This document shows positions 32,915-44,555 of a stretch of 64,000 nt of DNA, piece after piece (within the stretch, counting starts at the first letter, position 1; every line of letters begins with the position of its first letter). Made by a program: the position numbers and the translations under genes. Under the pieces are notes generated by a model. The model had not been told where the DNA came from. It saw only the letters and a program-made list of their open reading frames with translations, and searched no databases. Source of the DNA: Gyromitra esculenta. Taxonomy: Eukaryota > Ascomycota > Pezizomycetes > Pezizales > Discinaceae. The stretch covers positions 1,178,001 through 1,242,000 of the forward strand of contig JBCAML010000009.1 in the NCBI GenBank assembly GCA_038503075.1. The letters are read 5' to 3'.

Positions 32915-35900
32915 GATAGGTCTTGAGCGTTTCTTCGTTAATTATTGCTTATTTTTTTCTTCCCTGTTTCCTTTACTTTTGGTTTACGGAGTTGGGAGTT
33001 GGATTCGAAACTTGTCGTGAAGGGAGCTGCGTTGTCCAGAGAAGAGGAGAAAGGAGCAAAAAGGGTTTTGGTAAATTTCCTTGTGAGATGTCGTGAATTG
33101 GACGGGGAAAGAGGAAAACCGCTCCCTATGAGGTCAAGCACCGGAACATGTGATCTTGGTACTGTCGTTCACAAGCGCCCAATTACATGTATATATCAGC
33201 CATCTGCATGCCGCATGACCTCTGCGGGTTAAGGTGTCTTGATCAATTGCTCTTGCTAGCGGCGGCTATTCAGCCTGGCTATCTGCGCGGCTATTCTGTA
33301 TCATATCGATACAGATAACTGGTTGGCAATCAGAGCCTCATGTCGGGACTGGCTTTAGATAAACTACATGTGCGAAACGGGGAAGCAGAAAAATCAAACT
33401 GGATAAGGTAAATACTTGTAGCTTATGAGATTAATCTGCATTGGTAATTGGTATTTGTGTTGTAGAAAGGTAAGTATACCTATCACGATAAGGTTCCCTT
33501 TACCAAGCTAGAACACATTGGCGTAGCCCATTGAGCTGGCAATCCTACAGCAAACCCTACCGCCTCTAGGCCTCTATCTTCTATAAACAACCCCACTGTC
33601 ACGCTGCAGTGACAAACCGCAGCATAGAGACAACAGGGTTGTAGTGAATTCTCCGCTATATAAGATTAGCTTTGTGGAGTAGGGTAAATATAATCATAGC
33701 ACGGAGAGCAACGAGCATGAAACCCTAAACCACTGTCTGCGGATTGGGCCAGCCCCTTGTCCACCAACTGACTAGTTCCACCATCAGGCTGGCGATGTCT
33801 GTATTTAACTTCATTTTACCTGTTTTTCCAACCACGGGGAGAAACGCGTCGACCAAGATACTGTACCCGTGCACCCGAAGGGGGGTTTGTATGAAAATTT
33901 ACGGGACGAAGCCTGCATAACCGCGTCCTAAAAATCTTTGCACTCTCTCTACTACTGTACCAAGCCTAACTACCAGCAGATTTAAAGTATGGTTTTGCTA
34001 GAAGGGGATTATCTAACCACTATACTACATATGCTTAGTATACTAATAACTATATGTATCACCCTTTTTAATTGCTCTCCTACAGCTTGGTTTAGTGACT
34101 TGTTATTGTGCTTTCAGGTTGTTAGGGTGCAAAGACTTTTGGGACGCGGCTGTACGGGGAGTATAGAAGTACAAGAAACGCGAAGCTTTTTCTAGACCTT
34201 TACTCCGTGTTTCGTCTTCCACTTTAGAATCGTATCTTTTATTTAATTACCTTTTTCTAATGAGAATCACTACTCGTGACTCCCCCTCCCCATGCAACAG
34301 AGTGTAACTTAACAGTATTATGCTTTAAATCATCAGGAAACCAGCGTGTATCCCATTGATAAGCAGGTCATTTAGCTTCACCACTAAAATGTTTTGGGCC
34401 ACGGAGATAGGCCCTCATAGCCAGTTAATTGGCACGGAAACCAGGGGACTTTTAAACGTAGCGTGAAGGGCGCCCAGAATTAGTAGCTCATATACAATAA
34501 TGTCTCTCTAGTACCGAAGATCGTTCTGGGTTTTCCGTTCTGGGATAGGAATTCGTTATCTTTTTTTGTTAAATCATAGTTTTACTGCTTAAATGAGTAC
34601 AAGTCTGAGATAGTAATTCATTCGTTTGTGTGTATATAGAGATTACCAACAAACTTTCTTCTATGCGAGCGTCGCCGAAGGCCCTTCAATCATATGAAGC
34701 GAAAAGATTAAGCTCAAAGGGCCTTGCGGATAATTCCAGCCAAGTGATCAGTTTTCCATGGCGAGCGATTCTTATCTCTGTGGTAAGCCTTACTTGAAGG
34801 CATCTTATGCAGGCGAGGCTTGAGATGCCAAGCCACAATAATTATCCATGGAGATACTCTACCCCAGATATACGAGGCGCCAGTAATATACGCAAAAACG
34901 GGAAGGCCCATTTAGGTTCCTGTCATCAAGGAGTTGTCTACGAATTCCATTTTAGCCCAGAGACTGGACAGGCATAACTCAAGAAGGACCGTGGTGACAT
35001 TCAAGTCTCTGACCTTTCCGGACCCCTGTTTTCTTCTCGCAAGCCAAACATCTAGTCATCTCGAAAAACGAAAACATCTTCAAAATCTTCAAGCCAAGCG
35101 GATCTCCCATTCCCCAAAACAAAGCAATTAATACTCCCGAGATTTACGTACACAGCGCCGAGCACAGACCCAAACTCCTCCCTAGAACCCAGACTCAATC
35201 GATGTGAGGAGTATGTAACTCGGATCTGGTCTGGACGCTCTATCGGACTGTGTGGAATCTTGATCGGAGAAACCCCCAGCAAAAAGGCAAATAGACCCCT
35301 GACCATCATGGTTGACGCCACCCCCCGCATTTATCAAACACACCCGTCTCGACTTGATGCGGAATAGTGAGCTCGCGTGCTATATGCATAAAGTGGTAAG
35401 GTCTATCCGCTCGAGAGCCAGACTGCGGGGGATGACTTCCTGTACAAGTAATGTACCATAACTGTATCTTGGTCGAAATCAAAATTTGTGGGGTGTCTCT
35501 CTGAACGTGCGCCATAAACCGCTGCAACCTTTGCACCGAGTACCCTGGAAAAAATTAGACAGATACAGTTCTAATGTATCTTGTACTTCCACCCCACTCT
35601 AACCACATTGGTCCACAGTATCGATAAAGACCGAAATCCACGATTTTAACCACCACGTTTGCCGCGCCATAGGTATCCCGTACGAATACACTTCTGTCAG
35701 CCGGAAGAATCATTCCAGAATCGATCGTAAACCAACCGCGGAAAGCGTGTAAAAATATCACCCCACCCGTTTCCGAAAAGCTAAGATGAACTTGGAAGAG
35801 TGAAAATTTTATTGGTTGTGGAAGCCTGGATCGGTCATAGCCAATCACTCGTGTCCGGTCGGAGATTCTCGATCACCATCGAAACTTTCGTTCGACAATC

Positions 35901-38217
35901 AAAGTTATGCGTCTCTGGGCTTTGGAAAACTCGCTTAAACTTTATCAATGTTTTATCCACACGATCGTATTGTGCAGCTAGAACTGAACGTGGTGTTTCA
36001 CAGGAATTGTCGTTATCCGTTAAAACAGTCGAAATTCTAACAAATTGAAACCACCTTTTCGTGATGGTGGTGCTCTCGATTGCGTACTCTATGTAGATGT
36101 GCCGTTTTCCTATAACACACGAATCCCATCCTTTCTCTGGCGATGGAGTGATATACATTCACGCACAGACCGCAAGCCTTCGGGAGGATCGCAAGAGCAA
36201 GAATAGATATCTAATTTGGAACATCCCAAAGGTTCGAGTTGACGGCTTTGGATGTCCCGTGGATAGATAACTTCACGGAACCACTGTTCAACCGCAGCTG
36301 CCCCCAGCCACACGGGCCTCGATCCGGTTTTATAAGATCTACTCCCGAAGAATATAGGGCCGAGACTCTTTGACCCAATTTTCGGATACGCTGGCCAAAG
36401 CTGTAAAGAACGACATGCCCTAATGCCGGGTGTACCCGTGGAGATATTTTCAGATACATACTTAGGGCAAAAAGTCAGCTGCGAAAATTTCGCGCAGCGA
36501 GGCTGCGCTGTCGATCAGCTTTGGAGGATAGCCAAGACGTTAAAGTACTCATGTTTTAAAGTCGACTAACATATCAAGATATTCCCACGTTTATATTTAG
36601 TCAACCAATGCGAGCAAGGGAATATTACTGATGACTGTCTGCGCACCCAGGCAAACGAAAGGTGAATCTGGAAACAATATCCATGGGAACTAGTCTCGCT
36701 AGAGCATAAGTCGTTTTGTTACAAACCTTGACCTCTACCCGATTTAAAATAATGATATACCAAGGTCACAGTGAGTTTTGCCAGATTTTCTTTTTTCCGG
36801 GTAGGTCAAAATTCCGATGTCAAAATTCCAATGTCAAAATGAAGAAGTCAATGTCTCCCAATCGGTGGCCGCTGAGCTCCCTGCTAGTTACCTGTAGGTG
36901 ATAAGTCTGATATGCAATTGCACTTACCTAGACAAGGAAATAGTTTTAACACTACTAGGATAAGAACCGTTGATGGGCAGTCGTCGATTCACTGGGCGAC
37001 CAGAACGTCCAACTTGGAGCTTTTGTATGGCTAGTGCCTATCAAAGTGCTTTTACTGAGGTAATCTACGCCCTGCAATTTCCCTAGGAGTAACTATGAGC
37101 AAATACCTAATGTGTTTCGCCTAGGAAAGCACCAGATGCAGAAGCGGATCAGTTTTCAACTGTAAAAACCACACTAAAACTTGATGAGCGCGCCTTCGAA
37201 ATATCCCCCGCAGTATCTCCGCTTTTTTAGGGCGAGCGCGTATGAGATAAATAAGTATGGAACAGTCAACTCCCAATTTCTGATATCGATTACTGAATCT
37301 TGAGGCTAACATTTGATGGTTTTACAAACGATTGTAGTGTGTCGGTAGGCGGCTTGAAATCTTAGACAAAAATTCGGCAGCGGAGCCCGACTAATTTTGA
37401 GATTTACGGCTGTGTGCATGACCCGCTTTCATATCCCGGTTTTCTTCGTTACCGGCGGAAATATACGTGCTGTCTCATGGAGGCGGAGTTTTCCCCGCTG
37501 GCGGACACTGGACACGGCTCTGGTACCCGGCTTGAAAGCCATCCCGAGTCCTCCCGCAGCACCAGCCTCTCAGAGAGCGTGAGAATGAATACCAGCTCAA
37601 TCATCCAATTTTAGGGCTATGTGAGGTAAAAGATACTCTCAAACGACACGGGAGCGGTGGGCGGGAATGAAATGGCTACCGACCGGTAAATGAAGCTGGA
37701 TGTGAGGTTTTTGGTATGACGAACATTACAACGACTGAGACACATCTGATGAATCTATTAGGTGCTCGTTTGCTGATGGAATACCTCAACATTTGTAAAG
37801 ATGTTGTTTGAATTTGTGGGGACGATAAGTGGAGAAACAGTATCCCAAGGTTTCGAGGAACCAAGGCCAGAGTGGGATATGAGCACTGGCACTTTGATGC
37901 ACATGACACAAGCAGCTATCTGTCTCCTGTCGGCCATGATTGGTATTTAGCAATGACAACTCCGAGGGGTTTCAGAGGATCTACGGCCCTGCATCAAGGG
38001 TGATCAGCGAGTGACACTAGGTGATTCTCGCTAATCTGCTCCACATTATGATAGACATCCCACTTTCCTATCGCGGATAGCGACGGGAAATTGCTGTAAA
38101 GTCTTGTTAGCAACAGCAACGTGAGAACATCTTCAAGTCAGACAGCCTCACTTCTTTTCAACCCGATAGGTCGACATCCAGAAGATCCGGACTTCCAAAC
38201 TATAGAATAAATAAACA
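32915..38217. other. 5.3-kb gene-poor region
   Basis: After the FUR1 promoter (32915 to about 33200) no intact gene is seen. A degraded inverted-repeat relative lies at 33743-33803. Several overlapping minus-strand open frames of 65-107 codons between about 36460 and 35050 could be a decayed gene, but no motif is recognisable. The rest is featureless, with short open frames on both strands. Confidence 0.4.
33743..33803. repeat. degraded partial copy of the 48.9-kb inverted-repeat element
   Basis: This 61-bp stretch (TTGGGCCAGCCCC ... CCAACTGACTAGTTCC ... ATCAGGCTGG ... TCTGTA) matches, with a few changes, the arm of the element at 48861-48995, including outer flank bases CTGTA. Several differences are C-to-T or G-to-A transitions (ACCAG to ACTAG, CCGCC to CCACC, GGCC to GGCT). 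Confidence 0.65.
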
Positions 38218-39953
38218 ATGGAGACACAGCCATCGCATGATGGACACGACGTCGAATTTGTGTTCAATCTTGTGCAACACGACATCAATAGCGATGATAA
38301 TGATACTGAGCTATCTGATTCTAATTTCAAGCCTTCCTTTGGATCACTCGCAAACTCGATCCGCAAGGCTTCTCGCAGTCTTCGAAATAGATTGTGCTCT
38401 ATCAAAGTAGATTCAGAGTTTGTTGAGAAGGTTGTAGAGGCGTATCAGTTACCTGTGGTGACGAATGCACGGGCTGGAGACTGGTATGTCAATCCGGAGA
38501 AAAGAAGCGGAAGTGTTTATTTTAAGAGCACAGATGGCCATACTGGACAGTGGAAGTTCTCGTTAAGGAGACTCAACTTAGGATTACTGGAGGTCGTTGA
38601 AAAGGGTCACGGGTAGTAATCCATTTAAGTAGGGCGTATTTAGCTTAGATTACTAAGTCTGATATCGTGCTTAGGGCGATTATTGTGGACTCGACTAGAA
38701 GGGGCAAAAGGTTTTTATAGATCTTCTATGGCTTGCAGATGTAGGTGATTGCTAAAGAAATGCTTGAAACAAAGATTCCCAGATTCTCTGGTGAAGACAG
38801 TGCCGATTTGGGTAGCGGTATTGAACAAAGTCTGTTTTCCGAAGGAAGACCTTACCTTCTACGCAAATACACTCGCAGTCTCTCCTAGTGAGGCTTCGCA
38901 GATAGAGAAGCGACTAGGTGGGTTCGTTGAACAATTTCTTGTAAGTAGTTTTTCTGGGTTGCGGTTTATTTTCGTAGCTATATCTGATAATATTGTGTTA
39001 CGTTATACAGTCTCTAGGACTGGATATAACCCCTATAAAACGACTCCTTCAGAAACCGCTCCGACCCATCTGGATAACACCTGACTCGCCACTCCCTATA
39101 TACCCTCCCGAGTTTGCGGATTTCGTGCCTCTCATACTCGTTACTGCGTCTCGTATGGTTAGAGGTGAGGGCGTCGAAGGGGAATATATACAAGGTGCTG
39201 GGGATGACCACGAAGGTTGGGCAGCTGTAAATACACCTTTTATTTACCTTAAATGTTATAATCACTGATGATGTAATTTCTAAAGGAGTCGGGCCTTACC
39301 CCAGCTATCTTCTGGGAAAACCATCGAACCTTGCTTGAAGCTAACGAGGACGAGCTATCGGATATCATCAAGACTTTAGCACAGGGTGCAAGTGCCAACG
39401 ATAGCCTTATCGATATCACGCTGGTCAAGCCAACGGCTACGGTCTACGTCGGAAGTCTGGCGTCTGTAAAGGCACATTGGAACAATTATGAGGTTATAGT
39501 GAATTGCTTTACCAAGCCTCTTGAGACTAAAGACAAGTCATGTCGGATTATCGACTTTCCAATTCCAGAAGGGAAAAGGGGCGCAAAGACCTTAAGAACG
39601 GAGCTCGGGAGAATAATTAGTTTATTAGATGGTCAAATGGGGAAAAGCATGCTTTTCGTATGTCTCTCTGGCAATGAGATCGCTCCAGCCGTGGCGTTGG
39701 TTGTTTTATGTCTTTATTACGACGATGCAGGTAAGCAAAGTTATTCAATTTTTGTCTCATAATTTCAGAGAGGGAGCCATTAACCTATAGGTGCTTTAAA
39801 GGTCGTTTTCGGAAGCTGGAAGATCGAGCTGGGGTTGACAAACTATATATAAAGAGAAGATTAGCTTGGATATCTTCTTCCAGACCTGAGGCGAATCCGT
39901 CTAGAACTTCCCTCAATGCTGTAAACTCATTTTTAATGGAAAGGCTAGTTTAA
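38218..39953 (+). CDS. RIT1: initiator tRNA 2'-O-ribosyl phosphate transferase
   Basis: About six exons; ATG at 38218 (METQPSHDGHDVEF), TAA at 39951-39953. Exon 1 has the RIT1 start block IRKASRSLRNRLCSIKVDSEFV and AGDWYVNPEKRSGSVYFKSTDGH, then TGQWKFSLRRLNLGLLEVV. Next exons read AIIVDSTRRGK and FPDSLVKTVPIWVAVLNKV. Then come LGLDITPIKRLLQKPLRPIW and LILVTASRMV, then LTPAIFWENHRTLLEA. The C-terminal lobe (LLFVCLSGNEIAPAVALVV within MGKSMLFVCLSGNEIAPAV, and NPSRTSLNAVNSFL at the end) is DSP-like and conserved in RIT1. Known role: it adds a ribosyl-phosphate to A64 of cytoplasmic initiator tRNA-Met, keeping it out of elongation. The splice joins restore the family sequence without gaps, for example GHG/AIIVDSTRRGK. 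Convergent with AOS1. Confidence 0.93.
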
Positions 39954-40329
39954 CTCTTATGCTTATGATGCTGGTGGTCAATCTTGTAGAATCTTTTAGC
40001 GAACCATAAACTAATAGTAGATCATAAAACTGGCTCGTGGCTTGGTGTCTACCCTTCACAGTCCATGTTTGATTGGGGAAATTTGTAGCTGTAGAGTGAT
40101 TGTGGACAAATAACTTCGAAAAATTACACGTAGTTGAATCTAACACATTGGTTTTAATATATGGGGGCGTTTTCTCATCGTCCTATGGTCAAACTTATCA
40201 GGGTGATGGTCTCTTTATTTAGGTAATTTATGCTTAGTTATCATATGGAAGAATTAATATATTTATTTTTATCCAGAGTATTTCGTGACACTCGAGTTCG
40301 CTTTGAAATAGATATAATATAAGATATTG
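39954..40329. other. convergent 3' spacer
   Basis: 376 bp of A+T-rich sequence between the RIT1 and AOS1 stop codons, with no gene or repeat visible. It should contain both 3' UTRs. Confidence 0.5.
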
Positions 40330-41907
40330 CTATTGATCGTCTTCTTGAGGGTGCAACGCTAATATTGGACCATTGCTCGTGACTCCATCGAATACTAAAA
40401 AGTTTTGTAAAGGTTGCTCCCGTTTCCCAAGAACATTAATGACATCCTGTGCTAAGATACCACCAAGAATCGCAGCGACTGGGGCCAGTTCAGAAGTAGC
40501 ATTTTCTACGAATGGGCTGTGTCATTGGGTCAATAGAGTGGTCAAGATAGCTTAGGTATTGTTGGGAACATTACCTGATGAAAGATGATTGGACAAGCTC
40601 TGCTGGTAGGCCGAGCTGACGATTGGATTCAGTCATAAGTTTGGTAAACTCGGCAAAGTCTTCTTTTCTGCATTCTGGGAGGCGTTTATGTTGCCGCTGG
40701 AATGCCCATAGTGCTAAACCAAGCTGTCAGTTAACTCCTTTATTTGTACAGGCATGAAACCAAAACACTGACCTTTCACGGCTGGCAAAACTGGAGGAAC
40801 GGTCTTTCGCCTTCTTATCCGCCAAGCTTTATCGATTTCGCTCTTAAGCATCTCCGAGAGAGGTGAATATACTTCATGTTTGGTCACGAACTCGATAGAT
40901 TTCCCTCCTTCCTTTTTTTCACTGACCGCCGTAATAGTGCGTGTTCTCGTCTCCTTCTTCAGCTCGGTCTTCATATTTGACTTTTCACGTTCACTAAAGA
41001 ATCAAGATGTTAGTGAATGTGTGAAGCTAACAAAGGGCTCGATTCTTACATGACGAATGTGTGTTCTACCAAGTCAGCGAATATGTAGCCATATAGGCCA
41101 TAGGTTGCTGCGGCATAGAAGGGACGGCCACAATTCCTTGTCGACGAGTTGATAGCAAGCTGCACAGATTAGTGAATTTCCAAAGTTCCTACAGATATGT
41201 CATCGTACCAAACTATCTAGGTCTAACTCGGTTGCAATGACAATGTCAAATTTCCTATAGAAGTTGACATCTTTGGTTTCAAGCTTGGAAGTATCGATAT
41301 GTACTGGTACACGGGGATTTAGTCGCTGGATGACTGGAGCAGCAGCTTCTGCTCTCTAAGAACACGAGATTGTCAGCAGGAGCTCCATCTAGTCAATTTT
41401 TTCTAATGACATACGTTCATCCCAATATGCTCTTCTCCAATAAAGAATTGTCCACCGAGATCATCCTCAGTAACGGAGTCCGGATCGAGAACTGTAAGGG
41501 AGCCAATCCCAGCAAGGACAAGATTCTTCGCAACTTCATTCGCGAGAGCCCGTATCGTTATGAGGAGGATATGGGCATTGCGCATTCTACTAAAATAAGT
41601 TTATTGTTTTGTGACGAACTAAATCGAAAGTTTGCTCTGTGGGGAGAGGCTTAAAACTCACCGTGCCTGAGCTTCCATACCCCACAAGCGAATTTGACGA
41701 TCATAGAGAGCTACCTCATCTAAAAATAGAGGTCAGCAGTGTTTTCAGTATGGTGAACGGGAATATCTTGCCAGCGGAGATGGTTTGAGCTTCTGCAGTG
41801 GCAGAAACAGTTGCCAGGGTTGGATCGTTTACGTCTGGGATGGAAACATCTTCTTCTGGAGCTGTAGGATTCACGATCAGGGCTTCACGGAGAGCAGCAG
41901 AAGCCAT
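40330..41907 (-). CDS. AOS1: SUMO-activating enzyme E1 subunit, AOS1/Rad31 type
   Basis: Multi-exon minus-strand gene; ATG at 41907 (MASAALREALIVNPTAPEE), stop TAG at 40330-40332. After the leader, small exons give EVALYDRQIRLWGMEAQAR, the family start block, then NAHILLITIRALANEVAKNLVLAGIG, the Rossmann nucleotide fold, and LTVLDPDSVTEDDLGGQFFI. Further exons contain FDIVIATELDLDSL, NCGRPFYAAATYGLYGYIFADL and HTFV. The C-terminal exon reads LAPVAAILGGILAQDVINVLG and LQNFLVFDG. As in all AOS1 subunits there is no catalytic Cys domain; that resides in UBA2. The protein pairs with UBA2 in the nucleus to adenylate SUMO. The first Gly-rich loop reads ITIRALANEVAKNL, where family members usually have GLGAEVAKNL-like sequence, which is slightly unusual. 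Diverges from the next hypothetical gene (676 bp). Confidence 0.92.
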
Positions 41908-42583
41908 GATTAGAGCTTCACGGAGAGCAGTAGTGCAAACTTGCGAGGTAACGCGTTAAGGCGTGTTCCTGGAGTTTGGCTGAAAGGGGAAAACTTCAGG
42001 GTAACGATGTAGCTAGATTTTGATTAGATGCAGCGATTTGCGATAAGATATGATAAGGCCATCCTGTGACGCACCAGGGCTGAAGGAAGCCATTTCTGAC
42101 ATGGATCGGATAACATCGCGAACCGAAATTCTTTGTTGGTGATTCGCCAATCAGAGGCCATAAAGCATGACAAAGCGATCGAGCTTAACCAGATCGAGGC
42201 TATCCAGTGCGACCTGGTGACTCTGGACGTTAGACGTTAAGCAGACGTTGACGTTGGCTAGCTTATCACAGCCTCCACCCCACCGGCGACCAAGCATTCC
42301 ATCGATAATCGCCATCCTCCTCTGTGTCCCATCCAGGTTTTCGGAAAACGTGCAGGTGCTTCTCTTTTCCAGAGTAAATTTTATCGTACTAACTCTCCGA
42401 TCATTGTTGTTTGCTGTGGGAGAAGAATTCTCCTGTAACAAGCTTATTCTGCCTGTCGCTGCCGCCTACCGAGTCATCGTGGAATTTGGCGAGCTAGGCT
42501 GATCCCCGCATTTCGTGATGGTAAGTTTTTTATGCTCCGCGGCCGCGGTTCACACTTTAATTTGGAAATGTGTATCAAAGGAA
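41908..42583. promoter_or_regulatory. divergent spacer, AOS1 and hypothetical gene
   Basis: 676 bp between two divergent starts. A minus-strand open frame of 96 codons (42151-42441) lies here but begins with TTG, just after a possible splice acceptor, and matches nothing I know. An alternative ATG at 42518 followed by a gtaagt donor could start the plus-strand gene with a one-codon exon. Confidence 0.4.
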
Positions 42584-43800
42584 ATGTCGTTTCAAAGACC
42601 TGAGAATACGTATACGTTGTCCAACACCACCATTCGTTCTGGGGCAAACTCTGTAAGGCCTTCAAACGGTTTCCCAGCACGTATGGAGCGACTCCAGCGT
42701 CCATTCTCTGGGGCCACAAATAGACGAAGCGAGCATGGGCGTCGCAGGCGGCGCATAGCCACCCAACAGCAGCAACAACAATTGAGCCAAACCAATTCTA
42801 CAAACAAACGTCGTCGTTTGGAGGAACAAGGCCAAATCGGGATGGTGCTCGTTCCGCTGAAACTCCAATTCTGTGACGGAGGGCGATATGATGGGGAGCG
42901 ATGCTATTACTCCACCAACGCGGAGTACTGTCCAGAGAATGCTTTGCGTAATGATAGCTCCGGTTCGACACCGGGAAGCCGCTGCATGGGAGAGGGAAGA
43001 ATGAGTACTAATACGGTAATATATATCAGTTTATTGCACGAAAAACTCTCGCTGTAATATGATCCTGCAGCACGTCGACGGAAAGTGTTTCACCCTTCAG
43101 AAGCTGGTGATAAGAGCTCCTCCATCGGGTTACACTGCTCCGTGAGTTTCCTTTTATAGGGGTTACATCAGGCAATCACTTTGCTGAACCTGCTGTTACT
43201 AATTCTCAGCAATAGCGTTCGCGAAGGTATGATCTTTGTTACTATGGATGATGAGAATTTGATTGCCCGCACGAACTACTCGATTCGATACGAGGATTAT
43301 TCCGACGATGATGAAGAAGATAGCGATGATGATGAAATTGAACATCGTCGGGAGGTTAGGCCGCCTCAGATAGATCCTTGTGATACGAGTCGCGACGAGC
43401 GCGAGTCGCAACCCTGGATCGAATCATCGACTGTCCCAGGTGTGTTTTATAGAGGTCGTACTGCAAACAATTTGAGAAATACCGATGTCGGCCCCTCGAG
43501 GATCGAGGCAACTCCCGATGCCACAAGCAATACAGTGCAGACACCACTTCTTGAACCCCATGCGACCTTTTTCAATCGGGACCGGAAGAATAAATGTGTT
43601 ATCAATTTTGAACCTGCTATGTATGATTTCCGTGTAAAATACGGCATGGGAATAATAGTTGTACTAATACGAACAGATCTGGACGCTTCATCCTCGCAAA
43701 GTTCTTTGCTGCACACATGGATGACAATATAGACATTGAGTTTATCGGGGCCTACGGGTTTGTGGGAAGGCGCTCTTTCCCAGCGATTGCCCCCCGGTAA
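42584..43800 (+). CDS. conserved-looking hypothetical protein, acidic and Cys-bearing
   Basis: Four exons; ATG at 42584 (MSFQRPENTYTL; or ATG 42518 spliced onto the same exon), TAA at 43798-43800. A basic, Gln-rich N-terminus (RRRRRIATQQQQQQLSQ) precedes LQFCDGGRYDGERC and CPENALRNDSS. Exon 2 gives HVDGKCFTLQKLVIRAPPSGYTAP. Exon 3 starts NSVREGMIFVTMDDENLIARTNYSIRYED and runs into an acidic stretch (YSDDDEEDSDDDEIEH). It ends in the core CVINFEPA, joined by an intron to ISGRFILAKFFAAHMDDN, then DIEFIGAYGFVGRRSFPA. The GRFILAKF...IDIEFIGAYGFVG pattern resembles the end of a galactose-binding-like jelly roll, where two beta blocks flank a low-complexity insert. I cannot name the family; similar proteins seem widespread in Pezizomycotina. 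Probably nuclear, judging by the basic N-terminus. Confidence 0.7.
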
Positions 43801-44555
43801 TATCGTGGTGTGTAAATTCGTAAGAGCTTTAGCTTCTTGTCCTACGGGTGGTATACTTCCTTTGAGAGTTTTCTCCCAGGAAAAGGCTGTCTGGGGTATT
43901 GGCGACGAGGCGCTGTATGCAGGAGGCACTCTGGCTTTAGGGATTTAATTCTTTTTAATACTCGTGGCTCTCGTTTTCGATGTACTTGCTTGTTTTGGAC
44001 ACGACTCGTTTAATTTTCTGCTGCAACTTTTTTACTTTTCAATATTAAAAAGCCCCTATGAATAATACATGTACTTACATAACCAGTGTTGTCTACTTAA
44101 TGTGGTGCAGCGTGGATCATTAAAACGAAGGCACTTAATCAAGCTTTAAGGGCCACGTAGACATGAATTTTTAGCCCGAGGCTATGAATTTAAAACAGTT
44201 TTCTTACTTAGCTATAAAACATTGATAAATTACTATAAAAACCTAGCGATCAATTGTCTCAAAATATTGGAAACCCCCGGTAGGACTCGCAGATGTCCAG
44301 AGTTAGGTCACGTGCCCAGCATGGCGGCGTTAGGGCCTTGTTGCGACAGGAATTCTAATCTTCCTAATCAACTCCTCTCACCACTGATCGTCCTACTCAA
44401 TCAGCTGCATCTTGCTTCATCTTCTCCACATCTACTTCGTATAACTATATTTTCTCCTTTCTATACCTTTACTTTTACCGGCCGTGGCTACCTCTTATAT
44501 TCCCCTCCTTTCATCTTTCCGGTCGCTTCTCTCACCGGCCGAAGATAAAACAAAA
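43801..44555. other. spacer between hypothetical gene and PPT1
   Basis: 755 bp holding a 3' UTR and the PPT1 promoter. TACATGTA occurs at 44066. A pyrimidine-rich stretch near 44380-44540 fits a fungal core promoter and leader. Confidence 0.5.

Noticed and set aside
42151..42441. 96-codon minus-strand ORF between AOS1 and the hypothetical gene
   Set aside because: It begins with TTG, has no recognisable family and no supporting exon beyond a weak acceptor. A short upstream exon from ATG near 42470 would need a very small intron and a different frame.
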